NCBI RefSeq assembly: GCF_010993705.1
Contig: NZ_WOFO01000002.1
Span: 62,001 to 126,000, forward strand
DNA length: 64,000 nt
Source of the DNA: Cyclobacterium sp. SYSU L10401
Lineage (GTDB): Bacteria; Bacteroidota; Bacteroidia; Cytophagales; Cyclobacteriaceae
Direction of reading: 5' to 3'
The notes below the pieces were generated by a model. It was not told the DNA's origin. It worked only from the letters and a program-made list of their open reading frames with translations, and made no database searches. The position numbers were made by a program, and so were the translations under genes. The first letter of the stretch is position 1. Every line of letters starts with the position of its first letter. Positions 53,480 through 61,365 of this stretch are shown here, piece by piece.

Positions 53480-54202
53480 TTATTTTTGAGGGGGCATGCT
53501 GGGCCTGACTTCAATTTTACTGGGAAGCGTACGGGGATCTAATTTGAACAGTCCCACAACCATTTCCCCAATATCTTCAATCTGGATTTTCCAGGCATCC
53601 TTATCATTTACCTCATGGTCGTTGAAGCCGGTAGCCACTGAGCCAGGCATGATGGTGCTTACCCGTACACCTTCCTGCCTTAAGTCCAACATAATGGCCT
53701 GAGAAAAGCCCGTCAAACCAAACTTGCTCGCATTATAGGCAGAACCTCCTGCGAAGAAGTTGGTTCCGGCCAGGCTGGAGATGGTCAGAAAAAAACCTTT
53801 GGTTGATTTAAGGGCATCCACAGATGCCTTGATTCCATAAAAAACACCTGTCAAATTGGTATCTATCGTTTCGTGCCATTTTTCTGGAGAAAGTTCCTGG
53901 ATGGGGGCAAAATGGCCTACACCTGCATTGGCTACAAAATAATCCAACTTCCCCCATTCCTTAAGTACGGCCTGTACGGCTCTTTTCTGGGCATCAAAAT
54001 CCCTTACATCAACCTCCAGGGGTAGTACCTCTCCTTTGGAAGTGGACATTTTTTTGATCTTTTCAGCGGCTTCACTGGCCCTTTCCATTGAACGACTGGT
54101 AATGGCCACATTTACGCCCTCCGCTACCAGGGCTGCGGCAATGCCAAACCCAATGCCTGTGTTACCTCCTGTAATGATGGCGGTAGTATTTACTAATGTC
54201 AT
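53480..54202 (-). CDS. Short-chain dehydrogenase/reductase
   Basis: The start at 54202 (MTLVNTTAIITGG) gives 240 residues. The ATG at 54229 lies in the terminator-containing gap and is less likely. The SDR signatures are complete: TGGNTGIG cofactor turn, NAG in YFVANAGVG, catalytic Ser (TISSLAG) and YxxxK (YNASK). GSVATGF follows. It is a cytoplasmic NAD(P)-dependent oxidoreductase of unknown substrate, near the 3-oxoacyl-ACP reductase group by length. It is flanked by its own terminator and by the terminator of the YtxH gene. Confidence 0.93.
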   Translation of the reverse strand: MTLVNTTAIITGGNTGIGFGIAAALVAEGVNVAITSRSMERASEAAEKIKKMSTSKGEVLPLEVDVRDFDAQKRAVQAVLKEWGKLDYFVANAGVGHFAPIQELSPEKWHETIDTNLTGVFYGIKASVDALKSTKGFFLTISSLAGTNFFAGGSAYNASKFGLTGFSQAIMLDLRQEGVRVSTIMPGSVATGFNDHEVNDKDAWKIQIEDIGEMVVGLFKLDPRTLPSKIEVRPSMPPQK

Positions 54203-54233
54203 AATTGTCTTAATTTTAGGTATAAACAAAAAA

Positions 54234-54257
54234 AGGCCAATGAATGCTCATTGACCT
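54234..54257 (-). terminator. Intrinsic terminator after the YtxH gene
   Basis: AGGCCAATGA (54234-54243) pairs with TCATTGACCT (54248-54257) around a 4-nt loop. A T-run follows on the minus strand. Confidence 0.85.
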
Positions 54258-54275
54258 CTAAAATAAGGGTACAAT

Positions 54276-54554
54276 TTACTTGGTTTTATCTTTAGCTTCT
54301 GCCAAAAGTTCCTTTCCCCTTGCTTTGGTCTCTTCCGCAACGGTAGCAATGTTCTTGTTCATTTTCTCCATTTTTTCGTTCATTCCTTTCAGAAGGCCAT
54401 CAATCTGCCCATTAATGTCTTTCAAATATTCTTCGCCTTTTTTGGTCAGTTTCTTGCGGGTATCAGTTCCCTTTTCAGGAGCAATCAATAATCCAATCTG
54501 AACTCCTACTGCTACTCCTGCTAATGCGCTTAAAATTATTTTCGCTGATTTCAT
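54276..54554 (-). CDS. YtxH-domain small membrane protein
   Basis: Starting at the ATG at 54554 gives 92 residues and the standard YtxH beginning MKSAKIILSALAGVAVGVQI; a longer start at 54599 is possible. One transmembrane helix is followed by GLLIAPEKGTDTRKKLTKKG and an amphipathic, Lys/Glu-rich coiled-coil tail. Such proteins are stress-associated and of unknown biochemical role. It is monocistronic, with a terminator directly after it. Confidence 0.85.
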   Translation of the reverse strand: MKSAKIILSALAGVAVGVQIGLLIAPEKGTDTRKKLTKKGEEYLKDINGQIDGLLKGMNEKMEKMNKNIATVAEETKARGKELLAEAKDKTK

Positions 54555-54797
54555 AATATCTGATATTAATGGTTTAAAATTTGAAAAACTCATCTCCATT
54601 TCAGAAGACTTTCTAATAATATTAAACTACAAGATTTATACCAAAGTTGCGATAAATTTATTTTTCTCATCATCCACTCCAAAATTTACCTGGATTATCC
54701 ATATCAATCTAAAAAATACTGAAAATTGACGATAATTTAACCAAAGCCCGTAAAGATAATCCTTCGCATTATGGTATTTTTACGAAAATAAACCTTC

Positions 54798-56642
54798 ATG
54801 AATTTCTTTCCACTTATGCGTCTCAAAACCTGCAGCTTTACCTGCTTATTGTTCTTTTTTCTGCTTTTCAGGCTGGTTGCCCAGCAAGCCAAAATCCACA
54901 GCCACAACGACTATTTACAAAATGTTCCTTTTTGGGAAGCCTATGCATCAGGAGCAGCTTCTATTGAAGCAGATGTCATTTTAATGAATGACACCTTGTT
55001 TGTAGCCCATGAAAAAGAAAGCATCAAAAAGGACCAGACCTTAACTTCCCTTTACCTGGATCCCATTTTGAAAGCCAAACAACTGGGTATTGGGAAGCAG
55101 GAACCGTTTATGCTTTTGGTAGATTTTAAAACCGAGGCCTATGCGACCATGGAACAACTGCTGAAAGATATCGCACCCTATGGAGCTTTATGGGAAGACC
55201 AAACCCAACCCTTTGTTAAAATCGTGGTTTCCGGAAACCGTCCTGCCAAAGAGGATTACCACAAATATCCCTTTCCGGTGTTTTTTGATTACCAGAGTAC
55301 GGAAGACACCCTGAACCTGCCGCTTGAAAAAATTGAGTTGTTCAGTTTGAGCTTTGGGAGATTTTCACGGTGGAACGGCAAGGGAAGGATAACCGACGAG
55401 GATGCTCAGAAATTAAAAGAGCCCATCCAAATCGCACATGGTTTTGGCAAGCCTTTTAGGTTTTGGGCAAGCCCGGACAGCAAAACGGCCTGGAAGGCAT
55501 TAAGCGAAATGGGCGTGGATTTTATCAATACCGATCAGCCATACGCAGCTGATTCTTATCTGAAAAGCCTGCCGGAGAGGCTGTATAAAAGCCCTAATGT
55601 CAGCGAAATATACCGACCCACTTTCGAAACGGATGGCATACCTTCAAAGGTTAAAAATATCATTTTGTTAATTGGTGACGGAAATGGGCTGGCCCAACTT
55701 TCTGCCACCATGTATGCCAATAACAATCAGCTTACCATCACCCAATTGAAAAATATGGGACTGATCAAAACCCAGGCTGCGGATGATTTCACCACAGATT
55801 CTGCTGCTGCAGGTACAGCCCTGGCTTCGGGCCAAAAGGTCAAAAACCGAAGTGTAGGCAGCCTTCCGGATGGATCGGCAGCCGAAAACTTACCGGAATA
55901 TTTAAAATCCCATGGCTTCCATTCGGGAATTGTAAGCAGCGATAATGTGACGGGAGCCACTCCTGCCGCTTTTTATGCCCACCAGACAGATCGGGACCTG
56001 ATCCGGGAAATTGCTGCCGAATTGTCCGAAAGCTCGCTCAACCTCTTTATTGGAGGCGGTAAAAATGATTTCATGAGGTTTGGTACTGACGAAACCAAAA
56101 CACTAGAAGCCCAGGGATTTTTTCTGGCTGGCTCCCTGGAGGAACTGGCTGCAAGCAATGCTTCCAGGGTGGGCTATTTTGCTTCCAACCAGGGACTCCC
56201 CAAAGTCATGCAGGGAAGAAAGCATTATCTGAAGAATGCCACTAAAGCCAGTCTTGACTATTTCCAATCCAAAAAGCAGCCTTTCTTTCTAATGGTGGAA
56301 GGAGCCTATATCGATTCCGGAGGACATGCCCATGAGGTCGGCACCGTTATAGAGGAAGGGATAGATTTTGACCAGGCTGTAGCCGAAGCCCTGCGCTTTG
56401 CCGATAAGGATGGGCAAACACTTGTCATCGTAACGGCTGATCATGAAACAGGTGGTATTAGTCTTCCCCAGGGTAATCTGGGCCGCCAGGAATTAGAACT
56501 GGAATTCTCGACTGAAGACCATACCGGGATCATGGTACCAGTATTTGCCTATGGTCCGCAGTCGGATACCTTCAGGGGAGTGTATGAAAATACGGCGATT
56601 TATGATAAAATCATAGCTGCCATTCAACGCTACCTCGAATAG
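54798..56642 (+). CDS. Alkaline phosphatase fused to N-terminal PI-PLC-like domain
   Basis: A 614-residue exported protein (signal to about residue 29). Residues 31-265 resemble phosphatidylinositol-phosphodiesterase-like TIM barrels: KIHSHNDYLQNVPFWEAYASGAASIEADVILMND, LFVAHEKES and LLVDFKTEA. From residue 285 a PhoA-type alkaline phosphatase follows: NIILLIGDGNG (Asp294), nucleophile Ser335 in TTDSAAAGTA, MVEGAYIDSGGHAH (Glu501, Asp506, His510), TADHETGG (Asp548, His549) and DHTG (His575). All metal ligands are present. The fusion could hydrolyse a phosphodiester and then remove the phosphate. It has no operon partner on the plus strand except the lactonase-like gene 66 nt downstream. Confidence 0.92.
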   Translation: MNFFPLMRLKTCSFTCLLFFFLLFRLVAQQAKIHSHNDYLQNVPFWEAYASGAASIEADVILMNDTLFVAHEKESIKKDQTLTSLYLDPILKAKQLGIGKQEPFMLLVDFKTEAYATMEQLLKDIAPYGALWEDQTQPFVKIVVSGNRPAKEDYHKYPFPVFFDYQSTEDTLNLPLEKIELFSLSFGRFSRWNGKGRITDEDAQKLKEPIQIAHGFGKPFRFWASPDSKTAWKALSEMGVDFINTDQPYAADSYLKSLPERLYKSPNVSEIYRPTFETDGIPSKVKNIILLIGDGNGLAQLSATMYANNNQLTITQLKNMGLIKTQAADDFTTDSAAAGTALASGQKVKNRSVGSLPDGSAAENLPEYLKSHGFHSGIVSSDNVTGATPAAFYAHQTDRDLIREIAAELSESSLNLFIGGGKNDFMRFGTDETKTLEAQGFFLAGSLEELAASNASRVGYFASNQGLPKVMQGRKHYLKNATKASLDYFQSKKQPFFLMVEGAYIDSGGHAHEVGTVIEEGIDFDQAVAEALRFADKDGQTLVIVTADHETGGISLPQGNLGRQELELEFSTEDHTGIMVPVFAYGPQSDTFRGVYENTAIYDKIIAAIQRYLE

Positions 56643-56707
56643 TCTGCTCGCCTGCTTCAAAATCATACAAAGCATCTGAAATTCACAAAAAAAGCGTACC
56701 TTAAGCC

Positions 56708-57889
56708 ATGGAACAAAATTTTACCAAGCAAGCTACCTACCCTCCTGGAATATTACGTATGCTGCTGGTCTTCCTATCCTTCATCTTTTACCCCCATTTA
56801 GCCATGCCGCAAAGCCCTACCGAGATTTTATATATTGGAACCTACAGTGAAAACAACAGTAAGGGATTGTATGTATTAAAATTCGATAGGGACAAGCTCA
56901 GTGCAGATACGGTCCAAACGGTCCATCACAAAAAGAACCCTACCTTTCTGGCCCTGCACCCTGAGAAAAAATATTTATATGCTGCCTACCGGGAAGGGAA
57001 AGATGAAAATGATCCCGCAGGTACCATTGGGGCTTATGCCATTGATGAAAAAACCGGGAAACTCAACCTGATCAACCAGGTCTCTTCCGTAGGTGCCAGC
57101 CCCTGCCACATCAGCGTAGATCCTACCGGTCAGGTAGTATTTGTTTCCCACTATCAGGGTGGCAACCTGTCTACTTTCAAAATTCTGGAATCAGGAGGTA
57201 TCAGTGAGGCCGTCTCCTTTATTCAACACGAAGGCAGCAGTGTTCATCCCAACCAAACCAAACCCCACATGCATGCCATGATTCCATCCCTGGATGGCAA
57301 ATGGGTTTACGCATCGGATTTGGGCATTGACCAGATTTTGAAATACGAAGTCAACCTCAAAAAAGGCAGCGTGAAAAAAGATCCCGAAGTTTTTCCTGTC
57401 AAACCTGGTTCAGGTCCACGGCATTTTGTCATCCATCCTGCCCTTCCCTTCGCTTATTCCGTGGAAGAACTGAGCAATACAGTGGGCATTTACACCATAG
57501 AGCCAAAAAACGGTGACCTTTTATTATTGGGCCGTGTCGAAATGCTTTCACCGAAGATCCAATCAGATTACAATGCCGCTGCAGATATCCATCTGTCAGT
57601 GGATGGCAGTTGGCTCTATGCCAGCAACCGGGGTCAGGATAACCTGGCCATCTACCAGGTGGACCAGGAAACCGGCCTGCTTAGCCTTCAGGGACATGTT
57701 CCCACCGGAGGTCAACATCCCCGAAATTTTAAGGTAGATGAAAAAGGAGAATTGATTTTGGTGGCGAATATGGAAACCGACAATGTCGTTTTTTTTCGAA
57801 TTAATGATCAGACCGGCATCCCTGAACCGACCGGAAAAAGCATCTCCATACCCAGGGCTGTTTTTATCGAACAGTTGTTTCTAAAATAA
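56708..57889 (+). CDS. Lactonase family seven-bladed propeller (6-phosphogluconolactonase-like), exported
   Basis: A 393-residue protein with an N-terminal signal (LRMLLVFLSFIFYPHLAMPQ). Motifs of the PF10282 family run through it: ILYIGTYSENNSKGLYVLKFD, NPTFLALHPEKKYLYA, VGASPCHISVDPTGQVVFVSHYQGG, GSGPRHFVIHPALPFAYSVEELSN, WLYASNRGQDNLAIY and GGQHPRNFKVDEKG. The exported location argues against a pentose-phosphate role and for hydrolysis of sugar lactones made by extracytoplasmic oxidoreductases. It is convergent with the beta-helix gene (4-nt gap). Confidence 0.93.
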   Translation: MEQNFTKQATYPPGILRMLLVFLSFIFYPHLAMPQSPTEILYIGTYSENNSKGLYVLKFDRDKLSADTVQTVHHKKNPTFLALHPEKKYLYAAYREGKDENDPAGTIGAYAIDEKTGKLNLINQVSSVGASPCHISVDPTGQVVFVSHYQGGNLSTFKILESGGISEAVSFIQHEGSSVHPNQTKPHMHAMIPSLDGKWVYASDLGIDQILKYEVNLKKGSVKKDPEVFPVKPGSGPRHFVIHPALPFAYSVEELSNTVGIYTIEPKNGDLLLLGRVEMLSPKIQSDYNAAADIHLSVDGSWLYASNRGQDNLAIYQVDQETGLLSLQGHVPTGGQHPRNFKVDEKGELILVANMETDNVVFFRINDQTGIPEPTGKSISIPRAVFIEQLFLK

Positions 57890-57893
57890 ATGG

Positions 57894-60134
57894 CTACTCA
57901 TCCATTCCAAAAATGATGGGCTGCTCCGTGGTAGGAGATACATATTGCCTTTCTTCGCCCACCACAAGCCAATAACCTTCCTTTTGGGTTTTATGGGGCT
58001 GCCGATAAGATTCAAGCAATAATTCGGACTGCCAGAAAGCCTCTTCGTTGAATTGCCCACGTAAGATGAGTTCGCCATGCGCTTCCTCCACCCGGATGGG
58101 AGGCATGGCTTTGGGATCACCCTTCCAAATTACCTTCAGGGGCATCTGCCGTTGATAGGAATGAGGCTGATCAGTACGGTCAATACCAAATTCCATTTGC
58201 CTATAGTTATTCCCAATAAAGATTACATCTTTGGCATAGCAGCTCTCGCAGGATTCCCAGCCCATCCGGTAAGGCACCATTTCCCGGCCACTGGTATTGA
58301 CAAAATGATTGTATGCCAGCCGGGTATTGACGGTTCCGCCATACCGACATCCTATCCAGGCTGCGGGAACGTTGGTGTAGACCGTATTGTCCCGAAACTC
58401 TCCTCCAAAACCTGTAAGCCCTCCCCCGATATAGAAAGCGGCCGCCTCGGAAGAAGGGCTGGGATCTGGATGATCCACCGTGATGTGGTTTCCAAAAACA
58501 ATATTGTCTCCTGCGCTGGCACTGTAAAAAATGGCCCAGGCCATAGGCGTATATTCCGGGTGCTCCGGAAAATTCCTTCCAAACACTTCGATGGTATTGT
58601 TGTAAACCTTATTTCCAAAAGCCCCGGTAGGAGATCCCGGAGTATCCCGGTAATCGGCAATTCTAATAGCAGCCGTGCTATACTCCTCTTTGCCATATTC
58701 TGTGGTCGGTGGGGAAGCTGCTATCCTAATTTTGTTGTTGAATATTTCTATGCCCTTGTGACGGAAAATCTCTATACCCGAACCGATCTCAGGAACGATA
58801 TTGTTTTCATAAATCAGGGAGCTGTCACCCATGGCCATGATGCTGTAATGGTTGGTTACCCTTTGTTGATTTACAAAAGTATTGTGGTGAATGGATGACT
58901 TTTTTCCCTTGAATACCAGGCATCCCTGCCCTCCGTAAAATGAAGAATAGGCTATTTCTGAGGCTCCAGTACCTCTCAGGTCCACGGCATAATGCTGCGA
59001 TCCATGCCGGTGAATCAATTGGGGATTGCTCACTTCAAACCTGCAATGGCTGATGCGGGCTTGCGGTACATCCACCGCAGTAGCATTGATCCCCTGATTG
59101 ATGACTGTCACCTGGTCCAAAATCAACTCCACGTCTTCAGCGGTAGATTGGATGCCCCATGTCATCACCCCCCGGGACCCTGCTTTTATGGTGCCATTTT
59201 TGATTGTGACTGTGCCCTTTCCGTTCACCTGGGCAATTTCCGGCAATGGCGTTCCTATTTGGAAATCTTCCGTATAATCATAAAAGGCAGCATGGTGGTT
59301 TTCATACAAGTGCTCGTATAGCCCTTTGGGATGTGTCTTCCCCACAATTCCAATGCCCACATCAAATGCCGGAAAAATACCAATTTCATCTACCAGGCAA
59401 TCTGTTTCTGCCCTTACCCGGATCCGGTACTTACCTGCAGGCAGACCTTGCAGGTGCGCTGCAATAAAACCGCCCCCCAGGCGAGGACTTTTATTAAAGG
59501 CAGGACTGCTGCTTACCGGGCCTGACCCATAATCCGTCATCACCTCTACTACCTTGCCTTGTTCATCTTCCACCATCAGGCTGATTTTCATCTCATTGGC
59601 CAGATCTCCTCCCATGTCTCTGAAAATTCTACCCGTAATGCCACAAATCGCATAATAGGACCTATTCGCATAAGGCAAATCAATATAGGAGGAAAGGATT
59701 TCGTCCCCTTTTTGCAGACTAAGTAATTTCTCACCCACAAATGGACGGGATTTTCTGGTATCCAACAGTACTGCTCCAGGTGCTTCCGACAGGTCCCAGC
59801 CTTGCAGCCCCCTTTCGAAGCCTCCGTTTTCAAGGGTATCGTATGCCCCTGCTGCAAAGGTAATGGTATGGCCATTCAGATCCAGTGTCAGGTCTTTGCC
59901 CAGAAAAAGGGCACTTTTTTCGGCATGTATGTCACGGGTCAATACATAGGTACTGCCTGCCTTTCCATAATAGCCCGGACCATTTATAGGTATCACAGGC
60001 TGAATGGAATCAGCGGAAGGGGTTTGCCCCATAAGCAGGCCTGCTGTAAAGGAGGAGATTAAAAAGATGAAACCCATCTTCCGCCAAGTTCCTGGTGCTG
60101 TAATATCAATAATCATCGCTTTTTTAACTTTCAA
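57894..60134 (-). CDS. Exported right-handed beta-helix protein
   Basis: A 746-residue protein. The first codon is TTG preceded by GGGAGATG; ATG alternatives are at 60116 and 60077. The export signal is around GFIFLISSFTAGLLMGQ. DLTLDLNGHTITF opens the fold. NGTIKAGSRGVMTWGIQSTAEDVELILDQVTVINQG, SSIHHNTFVNQQRV, SLIYENNIVPEIGSGIEIFRHKGIEIFNNKI and NKVYNNTIEVFG are parallel beta-helix (NosD/PbH1-like) repeats. The fold is shared by pectate-lyase-like and glycan-binding proteins. No catalytic residues can be assigned. It lies 21 nt downstream of the sialidase gene, so a shared transcript is likely. Confidence 0.85.
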   Translation of the reverse strand: MKVKKAMIIDITAPGTWRKMGFIFLISSFTAGLLMGQTPSADSIQPVIPINGPGYYGKAGSTYVLTRDIHAEKSALFLGKDLTLDLNGHTITFAAGAYDTLENGGFERGLQGWDLSEAPGAVLLDTRKSRPFVGEKLLSLQKGDEILSSYIDLPYANRSYYAICGITGRIFRDMGGDLANEMKISLMVEDEQGKVVEVMTDYGSGPVSSSPAFNKSPRLGGGFIAAHLQGLPAGKYRIRVRAETDCLVDEIGIFPAFDVGIGIVGKTHPKGLYEHLYENHHAAFYDYTEDFQIGTPLPEIAQVNGKGTVTIKNGTIKAGSRGVMTWGIQSTAEDVELILDQVTVINQGINATAVDVPQARISHCRFEVSNPQLIHRHGSQHYAVDLRGTGASEIAYSSFYGGQGCLVFKGKKSSIHHNTFVNQQRVTNHYSIMAMGDSSLIYENNIVPEIGSGIEIFRHKGIEIFNNKIRIAASPPTTEYGKEEYSTAAIRIADYRDTPGSPTGAFGNKVYNNTIEVFGRNFPEHPEYTPMAWAIFYSASAGDNIVFGNHITVDHPDPSPSSEAAAFYIGGGLTGFGGEFRDNTVYTNVPAAWIGCRYGGTVNTRLAYNHFVNTSGREMVPYRMGWESCESCYAKDVIFIGNNYRQMEFGIDRTDQPHSYQRQMPLKVIWKGDPKAMPPIRVEEAHGELILRGQFNEEAFWQSELLLESYRQPHKTQKEGYWLVVGEERQYVSPTTEQPIIFGMDE

Positions 60135-60155
60135 AATGGAATCATCTCCCTTTCT

Positions 60156-61307
60156 TTACTGAATGTCATCCAGGCTGAGCCGGAAAAGACTGATTTTCTC
60201 ATAGGGGCTTTCCTCACCCCTTTCGTAAAGACAAAGGATTTCTCCATTTGGTGAGACTGCCAGTGAGGAATAGGCAGCAGGGCCGGCATGAATGGTTTTG
60301 GAGGCGTCCCAGGTCCTGCCACTATCCCTGCTCAGTTTTAGGGTCATGTTTTCTCTTTTTGTACTTGCCGGGTTGGAAAACAACACCAGGTCACCTGAAA
60401 GATCCTCAGGCCAGGCATACCTCAAAAATGCCGCCTGACAGACCGGTTCTACCAGTGACACTGCTTCTACCGGATCCGTCCAGGATTGACCTCCATCCCT
60501 GCTTAGGGATAAAGCCCTTCTGTTTTTACCGAAATAAGAGCGCATATTCATCAGCAAGGTGCCTTTTCCGTCAGCCATCTCTATGAGTTGGCTTTCATTC
60601 ATTTTGGGTTTGATTACTCCGCCCAGCTGCCAGGATTGTCCCTGATCATCACTGTAAATCACATGGGCACCATATTCGTATTTCCCTCCCCTTACGTTTC
60701 CCTGCGGATCATCATAACTGTGATTGGCGGGAATAACCAACCTTCCCTTGTGGGGACCGTTTTTGATTTGAATACCGACTCCGGGACCGGTAGCATACCA
60801 GCCCCATTCGGGTTGCTTGACATCTTTAGTTATATCCTTTGGTTCAGACCAGGTTTCTCCATGGTCTGCTGAGCTCATGACAAAAGCCCGGCGGGTATCT
60901 TTACTCTTTTTTAAGATAATATCCCCTTCATGGTCCTCCCCAAGATTCCAGGTTAAAAGCAAATGAATTTCTCCGGTAGTTTCATCCAAAACCGGATTGG
61001 GATTACCGCAGACATTGTTACCATCATCCCACAATACCTCCTGCCCGGACCAGGTTCTCCCCCCATCTTTGGATCTTTTTACCAACAAGTCTATGTCTCC
61101 CGTATCTCCACTACCTGATTTTCTACCTTCCGCAAAAGCTAGCAAAGTACCATCCATTGCCCGTATGAGGGAGGGTATCCGGTAGGTATGGTAACCCCCT
61201 TCACCGCTGACAAAAAGATCCAGTTCTTCCTTTTCTGATGAGGCAGCAGGGGGTATGAAATTTAGGAAGATACTGAAATAAAAAAAGAATACTAAGCTCA
61301 TTACCAT
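60156..61307 (-). CDS. Exported sialidase-family (exo-alpha-sialidase-like) protein
   Basis: A 383-residue protein with a signal peptide (to about residue 22). The sialidase R-I-P motif is YRIPSL (42-47). Five Asp-box repeats follow: SKDGGRTWS, SSADHGETWS, SDDQGQSWQ, SRDGGQSWTD and SRDSGRTWDA. GTLLAFAEGRKSGSGDTGDIDL is the usual strand after RIP. Bacterial members include true sialidases and other exo-glycosidases of the same fold. Co-transcription with the beta-helix protein suggests glycan trimming. Sialic-acid specificity is not proven, and no nan catabolic genes are nearby. Confidence 0.9.
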   Translation of the reverse strand: MVMSLVFFFYFSIFLNFIPPAASSEKEELDLFVSGEGGYHTYRIPSLIRAMDGTLLAFAEGRKSGSGDTGDIDLLVKRSKDGGRTWSGQEVLWDDGNNVCGNPNPVLDETTGEIHLLLTWNLGEDHEGDIILKKSKDTRRAFVMSSADHGETWSEPKDITKDVKQPEWGWYATGPGVGIQIKNGPHKGRLVIPANHSYDDPQGNVRGGKYEYGAHVIYSDDQGQSWQLGGVIKPKMNESQLIEMADGKGTLLMNMRSYFGKNRRALSLSRDGGQSWTDPVEAVSLVEPVCQAAFLRYAWPEDLSGDLVLFSNPASTKRENMTLKLSRDSGRTWDASKTIHAGPAAYSSLAVSPNGEILCLYERGEESPYEKISLFRLSLDDIQ

Positions 61308-61365
61308 GGCGGATAAATTTCAAATTTCTTATAGGATGTCCCTGTGAACATTTAGCTCAACAGCA

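Noticed and set aside
58077-58898. 273-codon plus-strand frame opposite the beta-helix gene
   Set aside because: Antisense shadow of a protein with clear beta-helix repeats.
60156-61307. Naming the sialidase-family gene nanH
   Set aside because: The RIP and Asp-box motifs prove the fold only; no sialic-acid catabolic genes are nearby.
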